From Chroococcus sp. FPU101 (lineage in GTDB: Bacteria > Cyanobacteriota > Cyanobacteriia > Cyanobacteriales > Microcystaceae), in contig NZ_BLJI01000024.1 in assembly GCF_017312365.1 (NCBI RefSeq), forward strand, positions 1 to 64,000: a stretch of DNA of 64,000 nt, given 5' to 3'. Position 1 is the stretch's first letter; every line of letters starts with the position of its first letter. The notes beneath the pieces are model-generated. The model ran no database searches. It was not told the origin of the DNA and saw nothing but the letters and a program-made list of their open reading frames with translations. Shown one piece after another: positions 18,478 to 30,539 of this stretch. A program made the position numbers and the translations under genes.

Positions 18478-19155
18478 TTAAAATTCAAAATCATTCAGTC
18501 TATCTTGTAACATTTTAGGGAAAAGATCATAGTACTGTTGATTTAGTGGAGAAGGATGAGGTAAAGGTAAAAGTTTAATTTCGCGTTGATGCTGCATTCC
18601 TAGTTCATCTTTAGCCGTTAACAGAACTGGTAATTTAGAACTATAACGATCGTCCTGTAAAAAGTATTTATTCACTTCTCCTTTTTTACCATAGGGAGTA
18701 AACCATTTAAAGGCTTCAGTTCCTAATGTAATGATTTGATTACCTTCCCAGTGAAACAGCAAAAATTTTTCCATAAAAGGACGAAAGCGTTCTTTAACTT
18801 GAGTAGAATAGGCTTTATTACCTGGGGGTTTGTAGGGAACTGTATTCGTCATCAGAATGCGATCGCAAACCGTCAACAAGTCTTTCTTTGTTTTATTTTT
18901 CGTCCCGTGTAAAGCATAATAAAATCCCTCTCTAACCAGAGTTCCTGCGGCACCGATTAAAGGTTGTCCCGCATATACTTCATCTCTCCCTAAATCTCGT
19001 CCAAAAAAACACAACTGACTTTTGAGATTTCCTGCATACAAAATCGGTTGAGTGGGTTCTTTTTTAGCAGACTGATAGATAGGAACATCGATCGGAAAAG
19101 GTTCGCGTTCTGCTTCAGTTTTAATCTGCTCGATTAGGGTTTCGATATCTGACAT
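18478..19155 (-). CDS. Uracil-DNA glycosylase superfamily protein
   Basis: A 225-aa protein with the superfamily layout: an early strand and loop CFFGRDLGRDEVYAGQPLIGAAG (motif A region), a central ILMTNTVPYKPPGN segment, and a late LLPLPHPSPLNQQYY (motif B with H). These resemble family-4/5-like enzymes that remove uracil from DNA. The four cluster-binding cysteines of family 4 are not seen, so it is an atypical member, and its substrate preference is uncertain. It is transcribed alone, upstream of a 355-base gap. Confidence 0.75.
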   Translation of the reverse strand: MSDIETLIEQIKTEAEREPFPIDVPIYQSAKKEPTQPILYAGNLKSQLCFFGRDLGRDEVYAGQPLIGAAGTLVREGFYYALHGTKNKTKKDLLTVCDRILMTNTVPYKPPGNKAYSTQVKERFRPFMEKFLLFHWEGNQIITLGTEAFKWFTPYGKKGEVNKYFLQDDRYSSKLPVLLTAKDELGMQHQREIKLLPLPHPSPLNQQYYDLFPKMLQDRLNDFEF

Positions 19156-19353
19156 CCTTCAGACTCATATCAAGGGACGTTTTATTTTAACTTAATCGGC
19201 TCAAATCAGACAAGCCAAAACAATTATCGGTTTGTGACAAAGGTGAATTAGCTGATCCCCAAATCTATCTTAGGAGTGAAAATTGATGTAATTTTGCTAT
19301 ACAATAGCGATAAATAGACGTATTTTTACTATTAATCTTTTTTATTTAAACCG

Positions 19354-19782
19354 ATGAATCGCTTACTCTATGAGAAAACTGCTTCTTATAAAGGACATTT
19401 GATCGTCCCATTTATATTAAGTCGTCTGGGCGGTGAAACCATCTATTCTTATAAATTACTTGCCGAGAAAGGTCATACCAGTCCATTACATCAATCTGAC
19501 AACTTATCGGGGATTTGTACGAATAACCTTGAAGAACTGATCAAAATTGCTAGACAAAATTTAGACGAAAAAATCAACAGTTACTTAGGAATCGATCATT
19601 TTAGAGAGAGGTATATTTATCAAAATAATCTGATTATTATACATTATCAAAGTGGTCAATACTTTTATGATCATTATCCCCCAGAAGAACTGACCAACAT
19701 CGCCGCACCCAAATTATTTATCTCTGCTAATGAATGTCTCAACTGGATTAAAGAAGGATTAGATCAGCACAAAGTTAGTTAA
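19354..19782 (+). CDS. Hypothetical protein
   Basis: A 142-aa soluble protein that I do not recognise. It begins MNRLLYEKTASYKGHLIVPF and has an early segment suggesting a beta strand and turn (ILSRLGGETIYSYKLL). A middle region is LEELIKIARQNLDEKINSYLG, followed by YIYQNNLIIIHYQSGQYFYDHYPPEEL and a final helix. There is no cysteine cluster, signal or membrane segment. It faces the DUF1824 gene across a hairpin repeat. Coding bias and length suggest a real gene. Confidence 0.6.
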   Translation: MNRLLYEKTASYKGHLIVPFILSRLGGETIYSYKLLAEKGHTSPLHQSDNLSGICTNNLEELIKIARQNLDEKINSYLGIDHFRERYIYQNNLIIIHYQSGQYFYDHYPPEELTNIAAPKLFISANECLNWIKEGLDQHKVS

Positions 19783-19817
19783 GAAATTATACTCAATCTG
19801 ATTTAATAAAAATGTAG

Positions 19818-19836
19818 GGGTTTGGAGACCAAACCC
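19818..19836. terminator. Second copy of the palindromic convergent-gene hairpin
   Basis: GGGTTTGGAGACCAAACCC is the exact reverse complement of the 19-mer at 869-887 and has the same 8-bp stem and 3-nt loop. It lies between the convergent genes ending at 19782 and 19851. The repeated placement supports a dispersed bidirectional terminator. The shared flank TGTAGGGG extends the similarity. Confidence 0.6.
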
Positions 19837-19850
19837 TATTTAAACACAAC

Positions 19851-20273
19851 TTAATCAAATAAATCTAAAGGGAAATGACCATAAGTCCCCAATAACGAAT
19901 CATTCTCACCTTGACAAGACACTAAAACACCTCGATAGCTTCCCGTATAAGTATCAACATAATAAGTCATTTTGCGAGAATTAAATTTAATGTAAACCGC
20001 ATGAGTTTTTTCTTCATACTGCTCAGGTTCTAAAAGTAGATCATAACCTAAAGCTTTGAGGTACTTAGATAATGCGATAAATCCTTCCTCAACATGATCC
20101 GCACAAACTCCTAGCGTTTCATATTCTGATAAATTAGTCACTACTAATAAAGCTTGACGTAACTGTTCTTTATCAGTTTGAGAATTTACCGTTTGAACTT
20201 GAAGACAGCTATATTCTTTGAGATGTTTTAAAGCTTCTTCTACACTTAAACTAACTTGTTGTTGACTAGACAT
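19851..20273 (-). CDS. DUF1824 family protein
   Basis: A 140-aa soluble protein. The C-terminal part, KMTYYVDTYTGSYRGVLVSC and then LLGTYGHFPLDLFD, is the conserved end of DUF1824, a family I know from cyanobacteria and plastid-bearing organisms. The middle carries NLSEYETLGVCADHVEEGFIALSKYLKALGYDLLL. Function is unknown. It is transcribed alone and faces the hypothetical gene at 19354. Confidence 0.85.
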   Translation of the reverse strand: MSSQQQVSLSVEEALKHLKEYSCLQVQTVNSQTDKEQLRQALLVVTNLSEYETLGVCADHVEEGFIALSKYLKALGYDLLLEPEQYEEKTHAVYIKFNSRKMTYYVDTYTGSYRGVLVSCQGENDSLLGTYGHFPLDLFD

Positions 20274-20581
20274 AGGAACAAATTTGAATTAACCGTATGA
20301 AAGAATAATCTTGAGGAGTTTTTTTTATTAGACTTGTTCACCAGATGAGGTTCTAAACACAATTAGAACATCGTATGATCTATATTATTTTGAATAAATC
20401 AGACAAACTTGATCAACTGTCACGGGAGAACAACAGCAAAAAACTACACTTTCATCATGCTACCCTTAAATTGTGTAACATTAATCACTGTTTGAGAACA
20501 AACTTTAAGATTTTTGACATTTTTTTAAAAACTTCGGAATAGTACGATAATACTATTCAGTATCATCTATCTTATAGAGCA
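20274..20581. other. Divergent intergenic region upstream of recJ
   Basis: About 308 bases between DUF1824 (minus) and recJ (plus). It contains a perfect 7-bp inverted repeat GTTCTAA-ACACAA-TTAGAAC at 20350-20369 that could be an operator or a small hairpin. It does not match the cyanobacterial LexA box as I know it. No gene is seen. Confidence 0.4.
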
Positions 20582-22924
20582 ATGGTATCAGATTCTCGCT
20601 TCTCCATTCACCCACTGTACACTATTCCAGAATGGTTTCTAGCAATTGTCAATCAATACTCACCCGAATTAGGGGGGCGTTTTGTCGCACAATTACTATG
20701 GCATCGTGGAATACAAGACCCTGGAACCTTAATCGGGTTTTTAGATTCTAAAGCTTATCAACCGACTAGCCCGTTTGCGTTTGGACAAGAAATGAAATGG
20801 GCAATGCAACGATTGAAAAAAGCCTTAGAGACAAAAGAAAGAATAACCATTTGGGGTGATTTCGATGCAGATGGTATTACAGCAACTAGCGTTTTGTGGG
20901 AAGGTTTAGGGCAATTTTTTCCACAACATCTTCAGTTAAATTATTATATCCCAAATCGTTTTACCGAATCTCATGGCTTAAATTGTTTAGGAATTGAAAA
21001 ATTAGCTGTACAGGGAACGAAATTAATTATTACTTGTGATACGGGAAGTACGAATCTAGTTGAAATTGAATATGCAAATCAGTTAGGAATTGATATTATT
21101 GTAACCGATCATCATACCTTACCTGAAGATCGTCCCTCGGTTGTGGCGATGATTAATTCTCGTTATTTTGCCGATAATCATCCCTTGTTTCATCTATCTG
21201 GAGTCGCCGTTGCTTATAAATTAATCGAAGCCTTATATCAAACCTTTCCTGATCTTCCACAACAACCAATAGAAAATTTATTAGATTTAGTCGCTATTGG
21301 ATTAATTGCTGATTTAGTACAGTTAAAAGGGGACTGTCGTTATTTAGCTCAAAAGGGAATTGAACAAATTCAAAAATCAACTCACCTAGGTGTAGTAAAG
21401 TTATTAGAATATTGTAAAAGAAATGGTGATAGACCTACTGATATTTCCTTTGGTATTGGCCCCAGAATAAACGCAGTGAGTCGTATTCATGGTGATGGAA
21501 GTTTTTGTGTTGAATTACTCACCAGTCAAGACAGCAAACAATGTCAAAAATTAGTCATTGATGCAGAATTAGCAAATACTCGCAGGAAGTCTTTACAAAA
21601 TGATTTAATCCTCAATGTTAAAAAGAAATTAGCCAGAATAGATTTATCGACAACGGGTGTAATTGTCTTAGATGATCCACAATGGCCAAGTGGTATTTTA
21701 GGATTAGTCGCAGGTCAGATTGCCCAAGAATACGGAAAGCCGACGATTTTATTAAGTACGAGTTCCGAAGAAAATAGTACAACTCATTTAGCAAGAGGAT
21801 CAGCCCGTTCTGTCCAGAATATTGATCTATATAAATTAGTAAATTCACAATCTCATTTATTACATCGTTTTGGGGGACATCCTCTAGCTGCTGGCTTAAG
21901 TTTACCTGTCGAGAATATTAGTTTATTTCGTGAAGGAATTAACCAACAATTACGACAAAAAGGCTATGATAACCTAAATTTAATGCCGACTGTAGAAGCA
22001 GATTTATTAGTTACTGTAGCAGATTTAGGGTTATCACTCTATCGAGAATTAAAATTATTAGAACCCTGTGGCATGGGAAACCCTAGCCCAAAATTATTGA
22101 TTCAGAATTGTCGATTTATTAATGTTTTTAGTAAAAATATTGAAGATTTGAGAGGCAAAAAAATTAGATATCAAAGAGTCGCTTTTTCTCTGGTAGATGA
22201 AACATTACCCGAAGGATTTGAGGGCGTTTGGTGGGGTCATACTTCCGATGAACTACCCCAGAATATTAATTGTGATACGATTGTTGAGTTAGATTTTAAT
22301 ACAAAAACTGAAAAATGTGAACTACGTTTAATTGCAGTGCGTCCCACCACATCACAAATTAATTACAATGAGTCATTAATTGAGGAACAATATTTAATCG
22401 ATTGGCGTTTGACAAAAGATGAAACAATGAGTTTAGAACGACTACAACTCTTAGAAAAATGTCCGACGGATTGGACAGAAATTCAACAAGCTTATCGAGA
22501 TGCGATCGCACAACAAGACAAACTCGCTTTAGCCTATTCTCACTCCTTAAAATCTTCGGCTGAACAGACTTTGCAACAATTCATCGGGATAGCTAAATAT
22601 CTGACTCGAAGGAAACAAACGATTACTAAACAACAGTTAAAAGAAAAATTAAATTTAAGTGATCATACTTTGAATTTGGGACTACAAACCTTAGCTAATT
22701 CTGGATTTATCTATCAACTCAAAAATGACACAGTTAAATTTACTTTCATTCAATCTCATCACAAAGCAAATCATCAAGATTTTCTGAACGCCTATCAAGA
22801 AGAACAATTCCAAAAACAATATTTTTATCAAGTTCCTCTTGAGACATTACAACATCAATTAAACTTTAGTAGCACGATTAGTAGTTCTTTCAACCTCTCT
22901 AGTCCGTTTACCACGCCAGAATAG
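20582..22924 (+). CDS. recJ: Single-stranded-DNA-specific exonuclease RecJ
   Basis: A 780-aa DHH-family 5'-3' exonuclease acting in recombination and mismatch repair. DHH motifs are present: motif I in [13 protein letters not shown] (near residue 103), LIITCDTGS, and the signature [13 protein letters not shown]1 motifs include [13 protein letters not shown] and [14 protein letters not shown]. An OB-fold region follows with [15 protein letters not shown]. The last 150 residues form an extension with a helix-rich, winged-helix-like part ([31 protein letters not shown]) beyond the bacterial core, as in longer cyanobacterial RecJ. Its final 66 bases overlap the end of der on the other strand. Confidence 0.95.
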   Translation: MVSDSRFSIHPLYTIPEWFLAIVNQYSPELGGRFVAQLLWHRGIQDPGTLIGFLDSKAYQPTSPFAFGQEMKWAMQRLKKALETKERITIWGDFDADGITATSVLWEGLGQFFPQHLQLNYYIPNRFTESHGLNCLGIEKLAVQGTKLIITCDTGSTNLVEIEYANQLGIDIIVTDHHTLPEDRPSVVAMINSRYFADNHPLFHLSGVAVAYKLIEALYQTFPDLPQQPIENLLDLVAIGLIADLVQLKGDCRYLAQKGIEQIQKSTHLGVVKLLEYCKRNGDRPTDISFGIGPRINAVSRIHGDGSFCVELLTSQDSKQCQKLVIDAELANTRRKSLQNDLILNVKKKLARIDLSTTGVIVLDDPQWPSGILGLVAGQIAQEYGKPTILLSTSSEENSTTHLARGSARSVQNIDLYKLVNSQSHLLHRFGGHPLAAGLSLPVENISLFREGINQQLRQKGYDNLNLMPTVEADLLVTVADLGLSLYRELKLLEPCGMGNPSPKLLIQNCRFINVFSKNIEDLRGKKIRYQRVAFSLVDETLPEGFEGVWWGHTSDELPQNINCDTIVELDFNTKTEKCELRLIAVRPTTSQINYNESLIEEQYLIDWRLTKDETMSLERLQLLEKCPTDWTEIQQAYRDAIAQQDKLALAYSHSLKSSAEQTLQQFIGIAKYLTRRKQTITKQQLKEKLNLSDHTLNLGLQTLANSGFIYQLKNDTVKFTFIQSHHKANHQDFLNAYQEEQFQKQYFYQVPLETLQHQLNFSSTISSSFNLSSPFTTPE

Positions 22925-24217
22925 ACGAATCGGTGTGCCTTTAAACCCTAATTGCTCACGAAATTGCCCTTCAATATAACGGCGATAATTATCATTAAAA
23001 CGCTGTGGATCATTGACAAATAAAGTAATCGATGGCGGTTGACTCGTTACTTGAGTTCCATAATAAATTTTACCCTGTTTACCTTGACGATTTGTGGGTG
23101 GGTTATGCCATTTTATCGCATCTTCCAAGACTTCATTAATTACTGATGTACTGACCCGACGACGGTGTGCTTCGGCTGCTTGATCGACTAAATCAAGGAT
23201 TTTTTCAACCCGTTGACCCGTCATAGCACTAATAAAAATCATCTCCGCCCATTCCATGAAATAAAGACGATCCCGTAATAATTTTTGATACTCATAAATC
23301 GTATGGGAATCCTTTTCTACAGCATCCCATTTATTCACCACTAAAACGACAGCTTTTCCTTCGTCGATAATGCGCCCTGATAGTTTTAAATCTTGTTCAG
23401 TAACACCATCAATAACATCAATTACAAATAACACAACATCAGAACGATTAATTGCTTTAAAAGCACGATTAATCCCAAAAAATTCCGCCCCATATTCGAC
23501 ATTTTTCTTACGCCGAATCCCTGCTGTATCAATAATTCGATAGGTTTGACCGTTTCTTTCAATTAAGGTATCAATTGCATCTCTGGTTGTTCCCGAAATC
23601 GGACTAACGATCGCTCTTTGTTCACCCGTCAACGCATTGAGTAAACTAGATTTACCCACATTGGGACGACCAATAATCGCCACTTTAATTTCTGATGTTT
23701 CGGGAAGATCATCCGTAGAAGGTAAATAAGTAATCACTTCATCGAGTAATTCACCTGTACCACCCCCATGAATTGCAGAAATTGCATAAGGTTCGCTTAA
23801 ACCCAATTCCCAAAACTGCGCTCCTTGGATTAAACCCTGTTCGGGAGATTCACACTTATTAACACAAAGAACAACAGGAACAGACTGGGTTCTCAGCCAT
23901 TCAGCAATTTCATGATCCGCAGGTGTTGGCCCAGCTTGCCCATCGACGACAAAAATAGCTACACTCGCTTCATTGAGAGCAATCATCGCCTGTTCTCGAA
24001 TCAGGGGTAAAAATTCGGTATCATCATGGAAGACCAAACCTCCCGTATCAACGACTTGGAAATCACGATCTTGCCAAAATGCGGGGCGATAAGTGCGATC
24101 GCGTGTGATACCAGGTTGATCGTGTACGATCGCTTGTTGATCACCCGCTAAACGGTTAACTAGAGTTGATTTCCCGACATTTGGTCGTCCGATAATAGCT
24201 ACAATAGGCAGTGTCAT
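22859..24217 (-). CDS. der: Ribosome assembly GTPase Der (EngA)
   Basis: A 452-aa double GTPase required for 50S subunit maturation. Two G domains are clear. The first has GRPNVGKST (near residue 10), DTGG and NKCE. The second has [14 protein letters not shown] (near residue 184), [10 protein letters not shown] and NKWD. The KH-like C-terminal domain follows ([27 protein letters not shown]). Length is normal for the family. The gene converges on recJ, and its last 66 bases, coding [13 protein letters not shown], are also read on the plus strand as the RecJ tail. Confidence 0.97.
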   Translation of the reverse strand: MTLPIVAIIGRPNVGKSTLVNRLAGDQQAIVHDQPGITRDRTYRPAFWQDRDFQVVDTGGLVFHDDTEFLPLIREQAMIALNEASVAIFVVDGQAGPTPADHEIAEWLRTQSVPVVLCVNKCESPEQGLIQGAQFWELGLSEPYAISAIHGGGTGELLDEVITYLPSTDDLPETSEIKVAIIGRPNVGKSSLLNALTGEQRAIVSPISGTTRDAIDTLIERNGQTYRIIDTAGIRRKKNVEYGAEFFGINRAFKAINRSDVVLFVIDVIDGVTEQDLKLSGRIIDEGKAVVLVVNKWDAVEKDSHTIYEYQKLLRDRLYFMEWAEMIFISAMTGQRVEKILDLVDQAAEAHRRRVSTSVINEVLEDAIKWHNPPTNRQGKQGKIYYGTQVTSQPPSITLFVNDPQRFNDNYRRYIEGQFREQLGFKGTPIRLFWRGKRTREVERTTNRATKV

Positions 24218-24673
24218 AGGATAAAAATTAAATATAACAACTTAACATAAACATCCGATCTTCAATCATAACGTACTCAACTTGTCATACTTATAAGATC
24301 AAGTTTTTCGGGATTTTTTTTGAGTTATATTAAATCTGCCACAAATTAAATCTTTAAACTTATGTGGGGATTTGGTGATAAAACCCCTACCTATCCATCA
24401 AGCATAGTCCAATTAATCTAACTTCGGTATCAAAATATTTGTTCAGATTTTTTTCAATCTAAACTTTTTAGAAAAACCTCAATTTGGAATGATGATTCAA
24501 AAGTTATCTATATTTTTGTCAAAGAATAACTCAATCAGCACTCCACATAACGTTTTTAAGCCTTAATTTTATCCGTCTAAAGAGGGATTTTTGTCAAGCT
24601 GGTTAAGCAGGAAAATTAATCATTACCCCCTGCTTAAAAATGCTTATTTTTCCACTGCATAAGGTTATAAACC
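24218..24673. other. Divergent intergenic region between der and the poly-HAMP kinase
   Basis: About 456 bases with no gene. At 24364-24388 lies GGGGATTTGGTGATAAAACCCC followed by TAC, a degenerate relative of the GGGTTTGG hairpin repeat at 869 and 19818. Here it lies between divergent genes, so it is not simply a terminator. Near 24620, TCATTACCCCCTGC precedes the kinase start by about 50 bases. Confidence 0.45.
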
Positions 24674-27600
24674 ATGTCTACTGCTGAGTCAACGAGAAAT
24701 ACTGATGAACTTGATCTGCACGAACTTTTAAAAACTTTAGTAGCTGTCAAAAAAGGTGATTTTTCCGTACGTCTCCCGCTAGATCATACGGGTGTAGCGG
24801 GAAAAATTGCGGATACCCTCAATGATATTATTGAATTAAACGAAAGGATGGCAGCCGAGTTAAATCGCATCAGTACAGTCGTCGGCAAAGAAGGTCAATT
24901 AGTCCAAAGGGCAAATTTAGGAAGCGCGGGTGGTTCATGGTCTGATTGTATCGACTCCGTTAATATCCTGATCACCGACTTAGTACAACCGACCGCAGAA
25001 ACCGCCAGAGTTATTCGCGCTGTAGCTAATGGGGATCTCTCGCAGACGATCGCTACCGAAATTGATGGAATACCCCTAAAAGGTGAATTTCTTCAAACCG
25101 CCCAAGTTGTGAATACAATGGTCGATCAACTAGGTTCCTTTGCATCGGAAGTAACAAGAGTAGCTAGAGAGGTGGGAACTGAAGGAAAATTAGGCGTACA
25201 AGCCGAAGTCAAAGGCGTTGCGGGAACATGGAAGGATCTCACAGATAATGTGAATTCGATGGCAGGAAATTTGACCGCGCAGGTGAGAAATATTGCAGAG
25301 GTAGCAACAGCGATCGCAAATGGTGATCTTTCCAAAAAAATCACCGTCAACGTCAAAGGCGAAATTTTAGAATTAAAAAACACCGTTAATACAATGGTGG
25401 ATCAATTGAATTCCTTTGCATCGGAAGTAACCAGAGTAGCTAGAGAGGTGGGAACTGAAGGAAAATTAGGCGTACAAGCCGAAGTCAAGGGCGTTGCAGG
25501 GACATGGAAAGATCTAACCGATAGTGTGAATTTGATGGCAGGTAATTTAACCGCGCAAGTGAGAAATATTGCAGAGGTGACAACGGCGGTAGCCAATGGC
25601 GATCTCTCTAAGAAAATTACGGTTAATGTGCGCGGGGAAATCTTAGAACTAAAAAACACCGTTAATACAATGGTGGATCAGTTAAATTCCTTTGCATCAG
25701 AAGTAACTAGAGTAGCGCGAGAAGTCGGGGCTGAAGGAAAACTGGGAGGACAAGCCGATGTACGGGGTGTAGCAGGAACTTGGAAAGATTTGACCGACTC
25801 GGTTAATTTTATGGCAGGGAATTTAACCGCGCAAGTGAGAAATATTGCAGAGGTGACGACGGCGGTAGCGAATGGCGATCTTTCTAAAAAAATTACAGTC
25901 GATGTGAAAGGGGAAATCTTTGAACTGAAAAACACGATTAATATCATGGTAGATCAGTTGAACTCCTTTGCATCGGAAGTAACTAGAGTAGCGCGAGAAG
26001 TCGGGGCTGAAGGAAAACTGGGAGGACAAGCCGAAGTCCGTGGCGTGGCGGGAACTTGGAAAGATTTGACCGACTCAGTAAACTTCATGGCGGGTTCTCT
26101 GACGGCGCAAGTGAGAAATATTGCAGAGGTGACGACGGCGGTAGCCAATGGCGATCTTTCCAAAAAAATTACAGTTGATGTGAAAGGGGAAATTTTAGAA
26201 CTGAAAAACACGATTAATATTATGGTGGATCAGTTAAATTCCTTCGCATCGGAAGTAACTAGAGTGGCGCGTGAGGTGGGAACTGAAGGAAAATTAGGCG
26301 TACAAGCCGAAGTCCGTGGCGTGGCAGGAACTTGGAAAGATTTGACGGAAAATGTAAACTCGATGGCGGGCAATTTAACCGCGCAAGTGAGAAATATTGC
26401 AGAGGTGACAACGGCGGTAGCGAATGGCGATCTTTCCAAGAAAATTACAGTCGATGTCAAAGGGGAAATCTTTGAACTAAAAAACACCATTAATGTGATG
26501 GTAGATCAACTTTCGTCCTTTGCATCGGAAGTAACCAGAGTAGCCAGAGAAGTGGGAACGGAAGGAAAACTAGGGGTACAAGCCGAAGTCCGAGGCGTGG
26601 CAGGAACTTGGAAGGATCTGACTGATAATGTGAACTTGATGGCGAGTTCTTTAACTGCACAAGTAAGGAATATTGCAGAGGTGACAACGGCAGTAGCGAA
26701 TGGCGATCTTTCCAAAAAAATTACAGTCGATGTCAAAGGGGAAATCTTAGAACTGAAAAACACCGTTAATATTATGGTGGATCAGTTAAATTCCTTTGCA
26801 TCGGAAGTAACTAGAGTGGCGCGTGAGGTGGGAACGGAAGGAAAATTAGGCGTACAAGCGTATGTCAAAGGCGTTGCGGGAACTTGGAAAGATCTTACCG
26901 ATAATGTGAACTCGATGGCGGGTAATTTGACGGGGCAAGTACGAAACATTGCCGAAGTGACGAAAGCAGTAGCGAATGGGGATCTATCGAAGAAAATTAC
27001 AGTCGATGTGAAAGGGGAAATTCTAGAACTCAAAGACACGATCAATACAATGGTGGATCAACTTTCATCTTTTGCATCAGAAGTAACACGGGTGGCGCGT
27101 GAGGTAGGAACTGAAGGAAAATTAGGAGGACAAGCCCAAGTTAGCGGGGTGGCAGGAACTTGGAAGGATCTTACCGATAATGTAAATTCGATGGCGGGCA
27201 ATTTAACCGCGCAAGTACGGGGTATTGCCAGAGTCGTAACCTCGGTTGCTAATGGGGACTTGAAACGAAAATTAATGCTCGATGCGAAAGGAGAAATTGA
27301 AACCTTAGCGGATACAATTAATGAGATGATTGATACACTGGCGACATTTGCCGATCAAGTGACGACGGTAGCGCGAGAGGTTGGTATTGAGGGGAAACTG
27401 GGGGGACAAGCCAATGTACCAGGGGCTTCGGGGACTTGGCGACATCTGACGGATAATGTGAATGAGTTAGCGGCGAATTTGACGACTCAGGTCAGAGCGA
27501 TCGCAGAAGTAGCCATTGCAGTAGCCAGAGGGGACTTAACCCGATCAATTTCGGTTCAAGCCGAAGGAGAGGTTGCAGTATTAAAAGACAATATTAACCA

Positions 27601-30466
27601 AATGATCTCGAATTTGCGAGAAACAACTCAGAAAAACACTGAACAAGATTGGTTGAAGACTAATTTAGCGAAATTTACTCGAATGCTGCAAGGTCAGCGT
27701 GATCTAGAAACGGTTTCTAAGTTAATTCTTTCGGAACTCGCACCCCTCGTACACGCGCAACACGGTGTCTTTTATTTGATGGATGCAGCCGAAAATCAAC
27801 AACCTTATCTCAAATTACTAAGTAGTTATGCGTATCGAGAACGCAAACATCTAGCGAATCGTTTTTATCTTGGCGATGGTTTAGTTGGTCAATGTGCTTT
27901 AGAAAAAGAACGAATTTTATTAACTGAGATTCCTCATGATTATATTAAGATTAATTCGGGTCTGGGTGAAGCGTCTCCTCTGAATGCGGTGGTTCTGCCA
28001 GTGTTGTTTGAGGGACAAGTGACGGCAGTAATTGAACTGGCTTCGTTCCAACGTTTTAATGAGATTCATTTAACCTTTTTTGATCAACTGACAGAAAGTA
28101 TTGCGATCGTACTCAATACCATTGCCGCATCGATGAGAACAGAAGAACTACTCAAACAGTCTCAATCTTTGGCCCAAGAATTACAAACCCAGCAAGGGGA
28201 ACTCCAAGAAACCAACCAACGCCTAGAAGAACAAGCCAGAAGTCTCAAAGCTAGTGAAGAACTCCTGAAAAATCAACAAGAACAACTACAACAAACCAAT
28301 GAAGAACTAGAAGAAAAAGCCCGTCTACTCTATCAACAAAACGAAGAAGTTGAACGCAAAAACTCGGAAATTGAACAGGCTAGACGCTCATTAGAAGAAA
28401 AAGCAGCCCAATTAGCCCTAACTTCTAAATATAAATCCGAATTCCTAGCAAATATGTCCCATGAGTTGCGGACACCTCTAAATAGCTTATTAATTTTAGC
28501 GCGACTTTTGTCCGATAATGTGGAAAGTAATCTGACGAGTAAACAAGTTGAATACGCTCAAATTATTCATTCAGCAGGTAGTGACCTTCTCGGACTGATT
28601 AACGATATTTTAGATTTGGCTAAAATTGAATCGGGTACAATGTCAGTTGAATCTGAACAGATGCCGCTAGTTGATCTCAGAAATCATATTGAGCGTACTT
28701 TTAGACAAATTGCCCACGATAAAGGTTTAAAATTTAATATTATTGTCTCTGATGGGTTGCCCGATAGCGTTTACATCGATGCTAAACGCTTGCAACAAGT
28801 TCTCAAAAACTTACTATCTAATGCCTTTAAGTTTACGGCACAAGGTCAAGTCAGCCTACAAGTGATGAAAGCAACAAGGGGCTGGAGTAAGGATCATGAT
28901 AGCCTAAACCATGCAAAGAGTGTCATTGCTTTTAGGGTGAGTGATACAGGTATTGGTATTGCCCCAGATAAACAAAAACTGATTTTTGAAGCCTTTCAGC
29001 AAGCAGACGGAACCACATCCCGCCATTATGGGGGAACAGGTTTAGGTTTATCGATCTCTCGTGAAATTGCATCCTTACTCGGTGGCGAAATAACTTTATC
29101 GAGTCAAGTCGGAGTCGGTAGTACTTTTACTCTCTATGTGCCACAAACCTATTTAGAGGAAGAGGTCAATATACCACCATTAGAAAAACAGATAATCATT
29201 CCAGAAATCACTCCACCACACACTGAATATGTGATCAATGCAGTCGAACCGATTGAAATTACGACAACGTTAGAATCTTATCCGATTGTAAATGACGATC
29301 GCAGTAATATCAAAAACGGTGATCAGTCTATTCTCATTGTCGAAGACGATCCGAATTTTGCCCGTTTACTGCTCGATTTAGTACGAGAAACGGGGTATAA
29401 AGGTTTAATTACCATGAGATCGGCTACTGCTTTAACCATGATGCAAAAATATCGACCCTGCGCCGTTTTCCTCGATATTTGTTTACCTAGTGATAGTGGT
29501 TGGCCTATATTAGATCGCATTAAACACTCCTTCGAGACCCGCCATATTCCTGTCGTGATCTTCTCGATGAAAGAGGCTAAAACACGTGCTGAAAAATTGG
29601 GTGCGATCGCTTTTCATCAAAAACCAATTGAACGCGACGCTTTAGTAGACATTATTACTCATCTGAAAAATTGGCTCGATCGTCCTCAGAAAAATCTCCT
29701 GCTTGTGATACCCGATGAAACACAACGACAAGAAATTATCGAATTGATTAGTAATAATGATCTACAAATCACCCCAGTCAGTACCGCCACAGAAGCCATA
29801 GACCTTTTAAATTCACAGCCTTTTGATAGTGCCGTCATACACAGCACATTAATTGAAGAATGTCAAGAAAAAATCAGTGAGACTCCGATATCGCTCATTG
29901 TCCACACAACAGATCCTTTAACCGACGATCAACAAAATCAAATTACTTATTTAAGCCAAACCACTCGACTCAAAGTAACCAACACACTGCCAAGTCTTTT
30001 AGGTGAAACAACGTTATTTTTACATCGTGTTCAATCCCAATTATCACCCGTTCAACAACAACAATTACAACAAGTTCAGCAAACCGATCAAATTTTGCAG
30101 GGTAAAAAAGTTATAGTAATCGATGATGACCTAAGAAATATCTTTGCGCTAACCAGTCTTTTAGAACGTTATTCGATGCAAGTCCTATCAGCAGAAAACG
30201 GAACCGATGGACTCGCCCTCTTACGCAACCATCCTGATACTGATCTAATTCTGATGGATGTCATGATGCCTGGTATTGATGGCTATGAAACAACTCGTCT
30301 GATTCGTCAAATGACTTCATCTAGCACTATACCGATTATTTCCCTCACTGCTAAAGCCATGAAAAGCGATCGTAACAAATGCTTAGAAGCAGGTTCATCA
30401 GATTATATTACTAAACCCGTTGATACCGAACAATTACTTTCTTTACTGCGGGTTTGGTTAACTTAA
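24674..30466 (+). CDS. Poly-HAMP hybrid histidine kinase with three receiver-like domains
   Basis: A 1930-aa soluble protein with no membrane span. Residues about 15-975 are a chain of about 21 HAMP units: three at the start, then nine 92-residue pairs ([14 protein letters not shown]..., then [12 protein letters not shown]...). A GAF domain follows (about 1010-1160), then a Gln/Glu-rich coiled coil (1160-1250). HisKA has H in [14 protein letters not shown]. The HATPase has [18 protein letters not shown] and GGTGLGLSI. Receiver 1 is complete (VEDDP, LDICLP). A receiver-like segment (about 1675-1790) lacks the acceptor Asp. The final receiver is complete ([23 protein letters not shown]). The plan resembles fungal group III Nik1 osmosensor kinases. 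Phosphate is probably relayed between its own receivers and an unseen partner. Confidence 0.95.
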   Translation: MSTAESTRNTDELDLHELLKTLVAVKKGDFSVRLPLDHTGVAGKIADTLNDIIELNERMAAELNRISTVVGKEGQLVQRANLGSAGGSWSDCIDSVNILITDLVQPTAETARVIRAVANGDLSQTIATEIDGIPLKGEFLQTAQVVNTMVDQLGSFASEVTRVAREVGTEGKLGVQAEVKGVAGTWKDLTDNVNSMAGNLTAQVRNIAEVATAIANGDLSKKITVNVKGEILELKNTVNTMVDQLNSFASEVTRVAREVGTEGKLGVQAEVKGVAGTWKDLTDSVNLMAGNLTAQVRNIAEVTTAVANGDLSKKITVNVRGEILELKNTVNTMVDQLNSFASEVTRVAREVGAEGKLGGQADVRGVAGTWKDLTDSVNFMAGNLTAQVRNIAEVTTAVANGDLSKKITVDVKGEIFELKNTINIMVDQLNSFASEVTRVAREVGAEGKLGGQAEVRGVAGTWKDLTDSVNFMAGSLTAQVRNIAEVTTAVANGDLSKKITVDVKGEILELKNTINIMVDQLNSFASEVTRVAREVGTEGKLGVQAEVRGVAGTWKDLTENVNSMAGNLTAQVRNIAEVTTAVANGDLSKKITVDVKGEIFELKNTINVMVDQLSSFASEVTRVAREVGTEGKLGVQAEVRGVAGTWKDLTDNVNLMASSLTAQVRNIAEVTTAVANGDLSKKITVDVKGEILELKNTVNIMVDQLNSFASEVTRVAREVGTEGKLGVQAYVKGVAGTWKDLTDNVNSMAGNLTGQVRNIAEVTKAVANGDLSKKITVDVKGEILELKDTINTMVDQLSSFASEVTRVAREVGTEGKLGGQAQVSGVAGTWKDLTDNVNSMAGNLTAQVRGIARVVTSVANGDLKRKLMLDAKGEIETLADTINEMIDTLATFADQVTTVAREVGIEGKLGGQANVPGASGTWRHLTDNVNELAANLTTQVRAIAEVAIAVARGDLTRSISVQAEGEVAVLKDNINQMISNLRETTQKNTEQDWLKTNLAKFTRMLQGQRDLETVSKLILSELAPLVHAQHGVFYLMDAAENQQPYLKLLSSYAYRERKHLANRFYLGDGLVGQCALEKERILLTEIPHDYIKINSGLGEASPLNAVVLPVLFEGQVTAVIELASFQRFNEIHLTFFDQLTESIAIVLNTIAASMRTEELLKQSQSLAQELQTQQGELQETNQRLEEQARSLKASEELLKNQQEQLQQTNEELEEKARLLYQQNEEVERKNSEIEQARRSLEEKAAQLALTSKYKSEFLANMSHELRTPLNSLLILARLLSDNVESNLTSKQVEYAQIIHSAGSDLLGLINDILDLAKIESGTMSVESEQMPLVDLRNHIERTFRQIAHDKGLKFNIIVSDGLPDSVYIDAKRLQQVLKNLLSNAFKFTAQGQVSLQVMKATRGWSKDHDSLNHAKSVIAFRVSDTGIGIAPDKQKLIFEAFQQADGTTSRHYGGTGLGLSISREIASLLGGEITLSSQVGVGSTFTLYVPQTYLEEEVNIPPLEKQIIIPEITPPHTEYVINAVEPIEITTTLESYPIVNDDRSNIKNGDQSILIVEDDPNFARLLLDLVRETGYKGLITMRSATALTMMQKYRPCAVFLDICLPSDSGWPILDRIKHSFETRHIPVVIFSMKEAKTRAEKLGAIAFHQKPIERDALVDIITHLKNWLDRPQKNLLLVIPDETQRQEIIELISNNDLQITPVSTATEAIDLLNSQPFDSAVIHSTLIEECQEKISETPISLIVHTTDPLTDDQQNQITYLSQTTRLKVTNTLPSLLGETTLFLHRVQSQLSPVQQQQLQQVQQTDQILQGKKVIVIDDDLRNIFALTSLLERYSMQVLSAENGTDGLALLRNHPDTDLILMDVMMPGIDGYETTRLIRQMTSSSTIPIISLTAKAMKSDRNKCLEAGSSDYITKPVDTEQLLSLLRVWLT
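25136..27343 (+). repeat. Eight tandem 276-bp coding repeats (HAMP pairs)
   Basis: The kinase gene contains eight successive 276-bp units starting with the codon run for SFASEVTRV (25136, 25412, 25688 and so on to 27068). A ninth, diverged unit ([10 protein letters not shown]) starts at 27344. Units match closely even at many synonymous sites, for example the GCATC[GA]GAAGTAAC block in units 1-8. That points to recent duplication or gene conversion. Such DNA is prone to copy-number change and assembly collapse. Confidence 0.92.
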
Positions 30467-30539
30467 ACCTAATGATGGATGGCTTATTCTAGCTTGCGAT
30501 CATAGAATCAAGCCAAACATTAGAATTTACAAAAGAATT

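Noticed and set aside
20350-20369. LexA-type operator upstream of recJ
   Set aside because: The inverted repeat GTTCTAA/TTAGAAC does not fit the cyanobacterial LexA box as I know it, so it is listed only as an inverted repeat.
25126-27045. Series of minus-strand open frames of 85-89 codons every 276 bases
   Set aside because: They are antisense shadows of the tandem HAMP repeats. Their periodicity comes from the coding repeat, and they have no ribosome sites or family features.
25136-27343. Regular repeats that might suggest a CRISPR array
   Set aside because: The unit is 276 bp, fully coding and contiguous, without short repeats and unique spacers.
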